A DNA stretch of 64,000 nt. It comes from Pyronema omphalodes. Taxonomy: Eukaryota; Ascomycota; Pezizomycetes; Pezizales; Pyronemataceae. Shown one piece after another: positions 37,166 to 49,071 of this stretch (its first letter is position 1; each line of letters starts with the position of its first letter). The position numbers and the translations under genes were made by a program. The notes under the pieces were generated by a model, which made no database searches, was not told the origin of the DNA, and saw nothing but the letters and a program-made list of their open reading frames with translations. Location: assembly GCA_024516155.1 (NCBI GenBank), contig JAJJXM010000020.1:730261-794260 (forward strand). Direction: 5' to 3'.

Positions 37166-38179
37166 ATGTCTTGTGAACCTTCGTCCCCTCCTCTTTCTCC
37201 CACCGCCTTTCTCTCTGACGAAATTTTCGATCTTACGTCTCCCTGTGTCGTCGCTGATTCACATCGCCTACACCCCACAACATCTATTCTTTCACTCCCC
37301 AAAATGGCCTTGACCAACATCACCAACCGTGGTAGACGTCGTGCTGCAGCTCCTCGTGCTAGGGTTCAAGCCAATAACGCATCCTCCGCGACTACTACCC
37401 ACGGCTCCTCCGCAGGAAACGCCAGAGCTGGGACCAGGACCGAGCTTGCCTATCGTCCCACTGCAATCCGTCAAAATCCTGTGGACATCTACAATCTCGC
37501 CATTAGTTTACTCCATACGGCTCATTCACTTTCATCCACATCCGATGAGATGAAAGCGGCTTGGTACCGTCCCCTTGAGGCCGTCAAATGCTGGGGTGAC
37601 AACTACGAGGTCTCAGCTGGAAAAATCAACGAGGTTGTTTCATCCGGTTCTGCGATTGGAAAACTTGTCATGAAGAACCTTAACATTGTTATCGACGTCT
37701 GCATGGCTCAGATCAAGAGAGAAGTTGGAGATACTGTTGGACCTAAGGTCCATGAACCTGACGATGCTGAGGAGGAAAGAATCAACCAGCTTAAGGGAGT
37801 TACTAAGGAGTTGTACTGTTCAACTGGAGATATCGAGGATGAACAGGAACGACTTAAGTATAATGAATCTACTGATGAAAGTTCCGATGAACAGGAGGAA
37901 GAGGAAGAGGAGAAGCTCAGTGATGCCTCTGACTCGGACGATTCTTCAGCAGACTCTAGCAGCGATGAGGAAGACGATAACGATATCCTCAAACGCATGC
38001 AAATTCAGGACTCCGACCCGACCCCCATGGCTATTGAAGTTCCTGAGGTTCCCGAGGTTCCCGAGGTTCCAGCCCCTGCCATGAAGCGTAAGGCTCCGAA
38101 GTCAAGTTCCAAACGGGCACCGAAGCGTCGCGTTCGCCCCCAGCAGCCAAAGAAGAAGGCTTCCAAGAAGAAGAACTAA
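37166..38179 (+). CDS. intronless protein with acidic middle and basic tail, probably nuclear
   Basis: A single open frame of 337 residues. The N-terminus is Ser/Pro-rich with SP sites, then an Arg/Ala basic patch follows (NRGRRRAAAPRARVQ, residues 50-64). Residues about 95-190 look like a folded helical segment (PVDIYNLAISLLHTAHSLSS, AWYRPLEAVKCWGDNYEVSA). Residues about 200-275 are very acidic with Glu and Ser/Asp runs. A PEV repeat (VPEVPEVPEVP) follows, and the last 35 residues are Lys/Arg/Pro-rich, a strong nuclear-targeting type. This layout resembles histone-chaperone or nucleolar proteins, but no family is recognised. An alternative start is the ATG at 37304. It is the only clearly intronless gene among the well-supported ones, unless the BAG gene's frame also starts without a 5' exon. 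Confidence 0.75.
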   Translation: MSCEPSSPPLSPTAFLSDEIFDLTSPCVVADSHRLHPTTSILSLPKMALTNITNRGRRRAAAPRARVQANNASSATTTHGSSAGNARAGTRTELAYRPTAIRQNPVDIYNLAISLLHTAHSLSSTSDEMKAAWYRPLEAVKCWGDNYEVSAGKINEVVSSGSAIGKLVMKNLNIVIDVCMAQIKREVGDTVGPKVHEPDDAEEERINQLKGVTKELYCSTGDIEDEQERLKYNESTDESSDEQEEEEEEKLSDASDSDDSSADSSSDEEDDNDILKRMQIQDSDPTPMAIEVPEVPEVPEVPAPAMKRKAPKSSSKRAPKRRVRPQQPKKKASKKKN

Positions 38180-41100
38180 GTTGGATAGGCGGCTATGAGG
38201 GAGCCTGTCGACGGACAAGAGTGGCGTTGAATTCCGATATGCGATAAGTTACGACGGAAATGCTGTATGTTCATGTTCAGGATTTGCACCCAGTCTGTAC
38301 GATTCAAAAAGGTTTATATTCAAGATTTACGACGATTATTAGCAAAGTAAGGTTTATGTTAAAGCAATGAAGAGGAGGGAGAAGGAGATGGGTTTGGCCT
38401 CACTATGCTTTTTTGCTGAAGCTCGTGATTGATCTGATTAATTTACCGATGCAGGGCGTTGCCCTAGCATATTTTTGTATCTATAATTGGTAGTGCTAAG
38501 GATCAATGCAACCATAATACCCTTAATTAAGTTTTATCAATCTTTTAGTTCTCGGTAGTGCAGAGACTAGCTTGGTGTGAAGTTCTAGTACGCCCAGATA
38601 ATATATTTTGTGATGCAAATCATGGGCGTATCAGCTCTAACCCACGTAAAGGCATCGCAACTATAAATGGGGAGTTCTTGGGTTATATCTCGAGTTGACA
38701 TTCACCATTTTCTTTATAAATGGCATTTATGATATTTAATAGCCATACATTTTCAAGCCGTGTATATATGCAAGCCGGGTGCAGTCTTACGCAAATGCGA
38801 TACTGAAAGTCTACTCCCACCCGAGCATCATAGTACCTGATAGTGTATCTATAAAACCTACGACAACAGCAACTTATCGTATCAAAGTGTTATAGATTCT
38901 AGCGACAGAGATAGTGCTAGCTAACGTCAAAGCGAGCCAGTAAACCCTTGACAACCACCACATCGATCAACGGTTGATCACTCACCATCTCATCTATCAT
39001 CCGTTTGCTCTTCGTCTGAACTTCGAACCACGGGCCGCCATATTACTCTTCGATTGCGCATCTGGATTTCGCCGTCCTGATGGGTTTAAATGATTTTCAA
39101 CAGCCGTGTTCTCGCCCGTGAACTTTATTCAACTACCGTCGCGGCATATAGGCTACTGGTTGTATAATAATCTCCCGATTGGTCGGACTGACGTAGAATA
39201 GTTTGTTTCCCCGACTGGACGGACTGTGTGGTTCTGCCGTAGCGCTCAATTCACGTGGTGTCGGGAGAGCATTGTAGTCTGAATTATGGAATCTTTGTAA
39301 TCGTAAGAAGTGAGTGAATAGATGAAGCAGATGAATATGGTGGTTGTTGTGCTGGTATGAGGTAGGTTCAAACACCCAGTGCGTATAGTCCGACAGCGAT
39401 GAATCGGCGATGGATGATGAATGAGGACGCGGCGAGCTCTGACGGCGGGTAGAGCAGTTCGAAGAAAGTGAGAGAATATATGAAGAAAATCCAAGGGTGT
39501 AGATCCGATATGAAGGAATATGTCGAAATGCTAAAGGGGAAGAATTATCGATGGAGTTCTTCCTAGACAACAACACCATCAGTTGAGCTATCACAATGTC
39601 AAACATGGTCCGAGAACACACAAAAAGCGCAGAGTGTCCCTTACCGGTGACGAGACCCAATATGAGAAGATAATTACAACTGGTTTCTCCAAGATGGTTC
39701 TGTTTGTTAGCGGTGAGGAAGTATTTGGGGTTGGGCGTGGGGGGCGAGAAAGAAGAAGGCTCTGTTGTGTCTGAAAGTAATTGAGAATCAGATTTAGATT
39801 CAAAGTCTTAAGAAATATGATCAGTGTCTGGGGAAGGATGCTCGTTTTTGACGGCGTTGACCCGGTCTCATGTTGGGTCCTCGGGGTTGGGAGCGAGACT
39901 GGACACGAACGAAGCTGTGATCCGCTGATACAAAGAAGGAACTGAGAGTACATTGATGAAATAACGCTCAAAATGCAGTCTGATCTCTAGCCTAGTCGGT
40001 GAGCACACGCATTCTGCAGGAAAACTAGCCACCATGTCCTGTGATACAAACAGCGTATGGGGACTACACACTGTATGTATATACAAGGTATCTAAACTAC
40101 ATAATCGCATTGGCTGTTTAGAGACTTCCCCGCCGTTTCTGTTCTATTCCCACGTTTTCTTTACACTGTCGTTTGCACTGATTAGATGAGTTATATATGC
40201 AGGGTAATGTAATATTTATGCTGTCATTATTGACACTGCTGTCTATGCTGTATCTGCACTGTTCAGGCTACATCTCATTAGGCACGTGAGATGGAGCATA
40301 TGATGTTTTTGGAGAGGTATCTATGCTACCCATTGAGAATATTGTATGATTAAAATCCGCCGAGAAATATAATATGAAATTGACAAGACATCAATCGGAT
40401 TGTTTATAAACTGAACTCAACTATTGCCGAAATTTGGAATTCCGGAACAATATTCCGTGGTAAATGCAGCTGTATACCGATAGCTAATGACTATAAACAA
40501 AGCTCAAAGATGATAGACTAGAAGGAAGATTAGACAGTTGCGGTGGGAGGGATTGAAGCAAAGAAGTGTTAAAACTTCTAGAAGTGGGGGGTGGGCCCCG
40601 GAACATGCAACATTTCTAGCTCAATTTTAGGATTCTTAGACAGCTCCTGGTCTGTATTTACAAATCAATCTATGATCTGCCATAGCTTAGATAAAACATA
40701 GAGATATAAAGTACAGTGTTCTCGCTTAGATACCAGGTAGATACAACATGCAATACCAACAGGTTCACACAACCAGCCCAGGATGTTAGGGTGGGTGCTC
40801 TTCCATAAGATCCGGCATCCATTGACAACACAGTATTTTAGCCGTTTGAGCTGTATCTCAGCTATCTCTAAACTATCCGTCATAAATATTTTGTGCTATG
40901 CCGATGTGAAAGCCGGTCGTCATCGATATCAATTCTGGCCGCAGGAGATACACAAGCCACCCGGAAGAAAGCTTCAAAAAAAAGATATTCATGCAGTAGC
41001 CCCGCAATATGTGTCCTCGTGATGGTAATGATGGTTGTTCATGTTCTCAAAAGCACTAGGAGCGTTTCAGGTGCGTGGTTTCTTCCCTGGAAAGTGGAGA

Positions 41101-41426
41101 TGGAAGCACGATGGTGCGTAAGAAGAACATTTTTGTGACTAGTTCCAATGAGAATGATCTGATTCATGCAGATAATCGACAATCACAGCGAAATTACAGA
41201 GATGATCGAAAAGAATTTAGATAATTCCTTGGTTGAATTTGATCCGCCGGTGAAGAAAATATTGCATCCCCTAGGCACCCAAGAGGCCCTGCAATGTCTT
41301 ACAAGACGGCTGAGTGGTTATTCTCGGCAAGCAAAAAATTCTCGAATGTACCAATACAATGACAAACAAATGCTGGCCTTAGTTTAGGGAAATTCCCAAT
41401 GCACAGAGAGTGCTTTTGGGGATGTA
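38180..41426. other. intergenic, no convincing gene
   Basis: Several frames of 60-175 codons occur, the longest at 39133-39660 (-), rich in Ser/His/Leu and without features. No repeats of note and no RNA gene were seen. Confidence 0.45.
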
Positions 41427-41843
41427 GTGCAGCATGATACATCCCTAACACCTGCCTATCGCAAATCCGGAGATAGATACAACATTCAAGTAACTTCAGG
41501 TGCTAGTAGTAGCCACGGGATAATTCCCTATCCTATGGACCGAGATGGTGGTGCACATATTCGTGATGCAATGACAACTAATGTTGCCTTCTCATGGTTG
41601 GACACATTAATGATGAGCAAAGCGCTCAAGTACTACGCGCCGCTCCAGCCGGATAGTCTGAGCGGGACGTGGGAATTTAGCGTAAGACAAGAAGGCCTGT
41701 CGTATCAGGGCACGAAACATGTTGAACCCTGGGGAAGCTTTGGGCCAATGAATTGTAACCCGGACTTCGTCGACACCAGTCGATGGAGCTCGATTAGTAG
41801 GCGAATTGGATCCATAGCAACCCACATACACGCCATTCGATGA
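41427..41843 (+). CDS. possible orphan coding exon
   Basis: 138 codons with balanced composition and Trp/Tyr/Gly content unlike random AT-rich frames (HGIIPYPMDRDGGAH, AFSWLDTLMMSKALKYYAPL, EPWGSFGPMNCNPDFVD). There is no signal peptide. I recognise no family and could not build convincing flanking exons; a 66-codon frame follows at 41959-42159. It may be a lineage-specific gene, a decayed gene or chance. Confidence 0.22.
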   Translation: MQHDTSLTPAYRKSGDRYNIQVTSGASSSHGIIPYPMDRDGGAHIRDAMTTNVAFSWLDTLMMSKALKYYAPLQPDSLSGTWEFSVRQEGLSYQGTKHVEPWGSFGPMNCNPDFVDTSRWSSISRRIGSIATHIHAIR

Positions 41844-43607
41844 ACGAAATGTACTAAAGACCGTTAGCTCTTATGGCCAGGTGTCCGAGAAAAACATCGG
41901 GTCTGTCATTTGAGACATTCTGTTTGTTTTAAACCAGGATAATCATTCTTATTACAGCATGAGTGGTTCCCAAAAGAGAGTTTTGAGGACAAACACTACA
42001 GGGAGTTCATTTCGATTGGAAGAGGTGCTGCGCATGTCGAGTGACCGGTTGTGGTACGGTTCGTTTTGGGAAAAGTGTGCCGACAGAAGGATCGGAGTAT
42101 GCGGACCGCAACGGAATGAAAACTTACTTAGACAATTTAATGAAATACAACAACTTTGACAATCTAAGGGCTTAATAACCCTGAATACTATATAAAAAGC
42201 TCAACCCCTATGAAATATGCGCCTCTCAAGGCTGCCAAGAAATCTCGCGGCCAATTATTCCAAAATTAATTTTCATCTAATCTTTGTTTACAAATGTTGG
42301 AATTTCGTTTGCAAGCTTCCGAGTTCTCATAAGAACTCACTCGTAGAAACAAGCCAAGAAAATCGTGCCGCAGTGTCAGCTGCAGAATAACATCAAATAC
42401 CCCGCACTGTCAGCAGGGAACCTGTTTGTTTACACAGCTTACGCGTTTGGTCCCTAGCATGATGTGCTCGTTATGGTGAAGCACATTACCCGACATACGG
42501 GCTGGCGCGTTGAAAAACTCACCTTCGTATCTGAAAAGAGCGTCAGTATCCGGTATATAAACACCTCTGGACTCCCTTGAGGTTGAAATTGAGTTGCATC
42601 ACCATCGTTTGGCTAGGAGTTGATGCCATCTACCCCTCTCCGCTCTCTTCTCGCTGCAGCAGACTGAAAAGAGGACGAACTAACGCAATGATTGAGCCAG
42701 TAACCTCATCAGGTGACTGTGGCTTCCAGCAAGCACTAGCCGTGGAGCGGCACGGGCATACATAAAATCAAGACATGTGGAGAAGGCACGATGATGGATG
42801 GCGCAGCTCGGATCTGCGAAAGAGGCCCATTCACACGTTCCAAAGTGTAGCCTTGGTGTGTGTGCTTTTGAATTCTGCACTGTACAAGGTGGCGACGGAT
42901 GCGGTTTCACTGGCATCTGTTTGTAGAAGCGTCTGTTGGTTGGTGAAATTCCTATGGCTCGACTTAATTCTTAGACCTGAAAGTGCGAGGTGGATGCCCG
43001 TCGCCGATTATGTTTGTTTCAGGAAGTTTGTTTGGAAATATGCATCTTTTTACAGCTTCAAAGGAAAGCAATAAAGCAGTCTGTTGGCTTTCTTCGCAGT
43101 CCGTCGGCTTTCTTCGCAGTCCGTCCTACTGACGATGCCAAGGAGCGCTGAGTAACAAGCGAGACTGGGGCGGATCCCGCAAAGCAAAGAGAAGTTCGTT
43201 CCTGCACCAAAAGGCGCTTTCGCTCCCCACTCCACCTCAACTGCTATCATCTCATCTATAGTGAACTGAACCTGCTCACCTCCCCCTCCCCCTCCGACCT
43301 CTCTCCTCTTTACTCTTCCTCTTCCTCTTCCTCTTCCTCTTCCACCTCACCCTCTACCTTCCTACCTCCTACATCTCCTCCCTCATCCCTCACCCCTCCC
43401 TTCTCATCTCCAACCCCAACCTCTTCCTCCACCGCCACCTTTTCCCTCCCCGCACCTCCCGTTGTTCCACGCCACCCCGGAACAACTCAGTTTACTCCGT
43501 CAATTAATCGACTCTTTGGTTGCATAGTATTGCGGCCCACATTCTCTCTGGTCGTAGCTCACCATCCCATCACCTGAAATACCTTAACGTCAAATTCACT
43601 ACACGTC
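41844..43607. other. intergenic and leader of the KH gene
   Basis: No gene is supported. Short direct repeats of GTCGGCTTTCTTCGCAGTCC lie at 43082-43125. A long pyrimidine tract precedes the KH gene and is listed separately. Confidence 0.5.
43280..43455 (+). promoter_or_regulatory. CT-rich tract upstream of the KH-protein gene
   Basis: Almost pure pyrimidine on the plus strand, including (CTTCCT)n at about 43311-43342, ending roughly 150 nt before the start codon. CT-rich stretches near transcription starts are common in filamentous fungi and often mark well-expressed genes; the exact start site is not visible. Confidence 0.55.
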
Positions 43608-44806
43608 ATGTCTCACGAAGCGCCCGATTACGAGATCCAGGCCACTGGTCCTGAGGATGCTGCCCTCGACTCTTCCTTCCAGAACCTCAACGTCAACGAC
43701 GAGCACGAAGATGGAGAGCACGAAGCTCCCCGTACCGACGACGAGTACGCCGTTTCTACTCTGACTCTTCGTGCCATCGTCTCTTCCAAGGAGGCTGGTG
43801 TCATCATTGGAAAGGCTGGCAAAAACGTTGCCGACCTCCGTGACGCGACTGGAGTAAAGGCTGGTGTCAGTAAGGTTGTCCAGGGAGTTCACGACCGTGT
43901 TCTTACCGTTACCGGTCCTCTCGAAGGTGTTGCCAGGGCATACGCCATGGTCGCCGAGACCTTAGTGGAGAACCCTCCCAGCACCCTCTCCACCACCCCC
44001 GGGGGACAGCACCGTACGTCTTTTTTAATTCTCATGATCCCATGTACCTTGCTAATCTAAATTTTTAAACAGCTATCCGCCTTCTTATCTCCCACAACCA
44101 GATGGGCACCATTATCGGTCGCCAAGGAATCAAGATTAAGCACATCCAGGATCTTTCCGGAGCACGCATGACTGCGCAGAAGGAAATGCTTCCCCAGTCT
44201 ACTGAGCGTGTCGTTCAAGTTGAGGGTGACCCCATGGCTCTCCGTATGGCCATCTGGGAGATCGGCAAGTGCTTGGTTGATGACTGGGCAAGGGGAACCG
44301 GTACTGTCTTGTACAACCCCGCCGTTCGCGCTCAGGGTGGATCTACTACCACTCCCAACGGAGGAATGGGATACAGCACTGGTGAGCGTACTGAGCGCAC
44401 TGAGCGCAACAGCGCTCGCTCCTATGCCCGCACTGGAAACGGGGCCGACTTCTCAGATGCCCAGCCCTCTTTCAGACGCAGCGATGCCCTTGCCCCCCGC
44501 ACTACCGACCGTACCTCCCCTAGCGATGCCCCCGTTGGCGAGAACGGAGAGGACCAGCAGACTCAACATATTTCTATCCCTGCTGATATGGTGGGATGTA
44601 TCATTGGTCGTGGCGGAACCAAGATCCAGGAAATCCGTCGCACTTCTGGCGCTCGCATCAGCATTGCAAAGGCCCCTCACGACGACAGTGGTGAGAGAAT
44701 GTTCACCATCACTGGAACTGGTGTAAGCAACGAGAAGGCTCTGTTCATGCTCTACGAGAACCTTGAGGCCGAGAAGACTAGAAGAGCCCAGGGTAGCTCC
44801 GAGTAA
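43608..44806 (+). CDS. three-KH-domain RNA-binding protein (PCBP / Rnc1 / Pbp2 type)
   Basis: Exons: 43608-44013 and 44073-44806 (59-nt intron with CTAAT branch point), giving 379 residues. Three KH domains are identified by their GxxG loops: VIIGKAGKNVADLR (about residues 65-72), IIGRQGIKIKHIQD (about 167-175) and IIGRGGTKIQEIRR (about 328-336). An acidic N-terminus precedes KH1. A Ser/Thr/Arg-rich, probably disordered linker (TERTERNSARSYA) separates KH2 and KH3. Family members bind C- or U-rich single-stranded RNA and control mRNA stability or translation; S. pombe Rnc1 stabilises a MAPK-phosphatase mRNA. Which fungal member this is cannot be settled. Codon choice is biased as in CLU1, pointing to good expression. 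Confidence 0.93.
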
Positions 44807-46497
44807 TCGATGCGTTTATAGTACCGAAACGTTCAGATGATGTCCTTGCGCCTGCATATTTCTGCATATTCTAAATTTAACCTCTTACCCCCCTAGTTCT
44901 TGGGTGTTGTTCGTCACCGGTTTGTTCTTTGGTCTATGATTCTCTCTGTTTGTCTGTCATTCAAAAAGAGAAAACAAATGTGAAGGGGATGACTACGGAT
45001 TAACTTACAGACACCGTCGCGAAATATGGATGTTTGGAGTCTGTGGGCTTCTGCGTAACGGAGAGTTTTCTACGGGATATTTCATTTTCAACGTGTGTTT
45101 TAAGGTCACTTCTTTCTTTTGTATATGGGATTGCTGGGTTGAGTTGTTTGGCGCAATGTTCTGTGCGTTCGTTAGGCAAAAAATTACTGCTATTTTTCTC
45201 GGGTCATCTGTTGGGTAGGAAATGTTTCAAAATAATGGGATATGATATCATGGGGTTCTACAAAAATAGTGCGCTTGGAGGATTGTTGTTTGTAAGTGTA
45301 CTTATAAGTTGTGATATCTCAAAAGCTCTGAACTTTATGCATGAAGATCGTGAACCACGAGATCCAGTTCGAATCGAGATAACCGAGACGGTCTCACCGG
45401 CCCGCACTGGGGTCACAGGCCCCAAACTTAACCCCCGCACACGTCAAATGCAGCCTTATGCCCGCCATCATCTCGAACTAATGCCCGCCTGAGATGGCTG
45501 TTTTTAGTAACAATCACGTAGAAGCACTCGCATGCCGATTTGGGCGCTAGGGGATCGATCGGCAGCGTGCGGTATTTTTTGAAGCGAAAGCGAGCGAAGA
45601 GCAAACCGGGGCATGGAGAGAAGCATGGCGAGATATGGAATTTTCTAGATTCAAAGTCGGGTTCTAGAACGAGGTATAAGGAGAAGAAAGACCAAAGATG
45701 CATTCGCACAGACAGATCGGCGGGGTACCATGGTTGGGAGAGACTGATATGTATGCTCTAGGTGGAGGTACGTGAGCGGCCGAGCCACGAGCCACAAGCC
45801 AAAAGATCAGGCCGGGCAACTTCCGAGACATCGGATTCTGCATATGTGTTCGTATGTATGTATGTATGGTGTGTATGAGACGGACCGAATTCTCGCCGAA
45901 TTACACCGACGCCGCAATTCGTATACCAGCCGATTACTTGTTTTCGTGATGCACAAGTGGAGGGATGAGGAATGGTTGGAAATATATAACGTCATTGATC
46001 GATGTATGTGTTTGTAAAATCTACAGAGAAATGTAACGACTGGCTACGAAAAGTTCCTCAAAAGCTGCACTTTATCTTTTTTGTGTGTAATTATCCACGT
46101 CCACTTCCGCCTCCGAACTCCCGAAGGTTACACCCGTCTCCTTGCATAAATGCGGCGCAGAGACATGACGTACTGCGAGTCGAGCCTGCGCCCCGCTTAA
46201 CAAATTGTCTATGGTGCTACATACAGACAGCCTATCCCACATTTAATCATCCCCCCACTTTCTAGCAAGGTGCTGCTCCCTCCATCTCCTTGCTTACTTG
46301 CTTACTTGTCTACCTGCCTGCTATACTTCCATCCTTCCCAGCAACCATCACCCCGCTTCCCGACAACCTTATAAAACCAGCGACAATTCCCCCCACAAAA
46401 GTAGGCTTTGTGAATTTATCGATTCGCAAACTTCCTACATCAACAATCCGCAAAAATAGCTTCCATTTTTAGAAGATTCTTTTCCTCACAGCCAACT
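44807..46497. other. intergenic upstream of glutaredoxin
   Basis: No gene is supported. A 152-codon frame at 45034-45492 has mixed composition and no features. (GTAT)n occurs near 45850-45865. Confidence 0.5.
46370..46376 (+). promoter_or_regulatory. TATA-like box of the glutaredoxin gene
   Basis: TATAAAA, 122 nt before the start codon, followed by a pyrimidine-containing leader. The position fits a core promoter. Confidence 0.45.
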
Positions 46498-47508
46498 ATG
46501 GTTTCTCAGGCAGCAAAGACTAAGGTTCAGAAGATTATTGATGAGAACCCCGTTGGTAAGCTTTCTTTCTTGTCACTCCCTTGCTTCGTCTCACGGCATT
46601 TCTCGCGTCTGGAATCTCCCCTCTTTCCTATAGCATCACCAGCTATTATTACCACGCGTTTATCGGCAACCGGCAGTGTCAATCGGCAATGTCGACGTCG
46701 ATGTCGACGTCGATGTCAACGCCAATATCAAACCCTCCTCTCTCCTTTCAATTACAACTAGACACAACTACAATATCAATGAATAAAAGCTAACATACCA
46801 TCCACAACAGCGGTTTTCTCGAAATCCTACTGTCCCTACTGTACCGCCTCCAAGAAGACTCTCACCGAGCTTGGTGCAAAGTTCTTCGTGATGGAGTTGG
46901 ACCAAGAGAGTACGTTTTATCCTTTTACTTCATTCCGATGAATACCACTTCGTCCCCATGAATACCGATACCGAGATACCGAGACTCGAATATACCCCGC
47001 CGGACAGACGCGTTGGAGTGATGGGGTTGGGATTTGGGTCGACTGCTGTTTGGCTTGCTTGGGATTGCCGGCTTGATATGCTTTGCTTGCTGTGCTTCGT
47101 TACGCTGAGCTGGCTTTACGGGCTTCGCTACGGAGCTATGGGCATCCATACGCATTGATAGCCGAGCCCCGCATTGAGCGTCGATCACATCACCTTATCC
47201 CACATTCCACACGTCTCATGTCCAACTCTACGCTATTTCCAAGCTTATGCCCCCTCCTACCCTCTTTCTATATACACGCTCCTTCCCTTCACGCCCCGCC
47301 TATACCGCCTCGGCAAATATTTTCCACATACAGTGCTAACTGTCTCATAGAGGATGGATCCGAGCTCCAGGAAGCCCTTGCTGAGCTTTCAGGCCAGCGT
47401 ACCGTTCCCAACATCTACATTTCCCAGCAGCACATTGGAGGAAACTCCGATTTGCAGGCCAAGAAGTCTGAGCTTCCTTCTTTGTTGAAGGCTGCTGGAG
47501 CCGCTTAA
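46498..47508 (+). CDS. grx1: dithiol glutaredoxin (CPYC)
   Basis: Exons: 46498-46555, 46811-46909 and 47351-47508, giving 104 residues, the normal length for a class I glutaredoxin. The active site CPYC is at residues 30-33 (SKSYCPYCTASKK). The cis-Pro loop (TVPNIYI) and the glutathione-binding GG (HIGGNSDLQ) are both present. It reduces glutathione-mixed disulfides and supports redox homeostasis. There is no targeting peptide or membrane segment, so it is probably cytosolic. The introns are long for the gene, 255 and 441 nt, more than twice the coding length in total; intron 1 holds a GTCGACGTCGAT tandem repeat at about 46687-46718. Phases are consistent (1, 1). Confidence 0.95.
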
Positions 47509-47847
47509 ATTGTTTCTGTAGCGTTGTATGTTTTTTGAGCGTGCTTGACTAGTATGAGAAGAAGAATAAATATACCCATTACTTTTTTTATACCAGAGGG
47601 ATGATCAATGATGAATGATTGATGAATGATTTTATCTTGATCTTTTAGCTGTACAAAGTGATATTTTTTGGAGATTGGTCGTGAAACATCAATATCTACA
47701 TAACTCCTTCCGTCTTCGTAATCCTATTCCATTCCATGGTCCACCTTTTTCTTTTGGAACTCTGTTCAGCTCAACTGAACCCATCATGTCTTCCTCCTCC
47801 TCCTCCCTCCTCTCCCGCATTTTTAAAGGTATCAACTAGAGGAAAAC
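47509..47847. other. short convergent intergenic
   Basis: 339 nt between the glutaredoxin stop (+) and the AIM18-like stop (-). It shows (ATGAATGATTG)n-like repeats near 47608-47632 and a CTCCTC stretch near 47792-47815, nothing else. Confidence 0.6.
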
Positions 47848-49071
47848 CTAAGCCCTCGCCGTCTCCACCGGCCACTTTGCCATACCCAAAACACCATCCA
47901 TAATACTCTCTCTCGCCGGAGCACTCGCGGGTTTCGCACCAGCCAAATAACACAACCAGAGAGCCTTGCTTATTCTTGGATCCTTGACACTTCCCAAAGT
48001 CTGCAACTTCTCCTCACCCTCACCACCGAATTTTCCATCATTTCTTCCGGTAGGATCATAGTAAGCTGAGAATTCTCCTTGCTTTCCACGACATAGGAGA
48101 AGGGTTTTTTGTTTGGGAACGGATTTCTTGAAGGCGCCCCCGAAAAGCGCTTTGAATTCACTGAGAGATGTCATGAAGGCTTCGTCGTCGTAGGAGGCTT
48201 GTTTTGTGCTGCGGGCTTGGATTCCGCGGACCCAGCCGTCACGGAGATGCTGGAAATCTGGAGAGGGGGAAGGTTAGTGTATGCCTTATGAGGGTTGATG
48301 TGCTGGTGTTGATGTATCTTATATCCTCTGAAATGAAACTTTGAGGATAAATTCCCACCGGGAAAAAAAAGATCCTCCACAAAAAGAACCAAAACTAAAA
48401 CCAAAAAATAAAAATAACATACCAGTATTCCTAGTAGGCACAATCCTCACAACACTCCTCCACCTTCCCTCACTTAGAACCTTCTCCCAAACCTCCTCTC
48501 CCTCCTTAGTATCCAATAATCTCTTTCTAACCCTTAACTTCTCCTCCTCCGTCACCGGCGATTTCTCCCCCAGAACTTTTAATACCTCCTTCTGCAACTC
48601 CTCAAAATCCTCCCCATGCACATAGAAGCCTAGTACATAAACCTGAATATTCAAAAAACTGACCGTCCTAATCCCCAAGCCAACAAGATGATATTCGCCC
48701 TTTTCACTCCCCTGCAATCCCGTCTCTAGCCTCAAAGTCCCCGGGAACGCCGGTACAGACGTTGTTCCGGAGGGTACCAAATCAACACCGGCTCCAGTGA
48801 CAACGGGAGTGCCAGCAGGAATGGGTACAGAAGTAACAGGAGCTTCAGCGAGTTGTGAGCTACTAGTAGCAGCGAGGATAAGAAGGGAGGCACCGAGGGA
48901 TGCGCCGAGAGCTGGGATCCATCGTGGGGAGGCGCGGGGTGTAGGTGCCGGCCGCAGAGGTGTGAAGGTTGGTGCGGGTGCGCGCGGGGCTCGACGGGAG
49001 GCGGAGAATAACGGGGTGGAGGTGACGGTTGCGTAGCCGCGGCGAAGGGTGCGGGTTGTTAGGGTTGTCAT
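47848..49071 (-). CDS. AIM18: AIM18/AIM46-like mitochondrial protein with chalcone isomerase fold
   Basis: Exons: 49071-48423 and 48257-47848 (165-nt intron, phase 1), giving 352 residues. The N-terminus is an Arg/Thr/Ala-rich presequence (MTTLTTRTLRRGYATVTS), followed near residues 54-70 by a hydrophobic stretch (LGASLGASLLILAATSS). The core shows LVGLGIRTVSFLNIQVYVLG FY, the fungal chalcone-isomerase-like signature, then VVRIVPTRNT and DFQHLRDGWVRGIQAR across the splice. Yeast Aim18 and Aim46 are heme-binding inner-membrane proteins without isomerase activity. Here too I infer a mitochondrial, non-catalytic or unknown role. It converges with the glutaredoxin gene. Confidence 0.9.

Noticed and set aside
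39133..39660. 175-codon minus-strand frame
   Set aside because: Ser/His/Leu-rich, no motif, overlaps other frames; likely chance.
45034..45492. 152-codon frame downstream of the KH gene
   Set aside because: Cys/Leu/Phe-rich first half and unrelated second half, no recognisable features.
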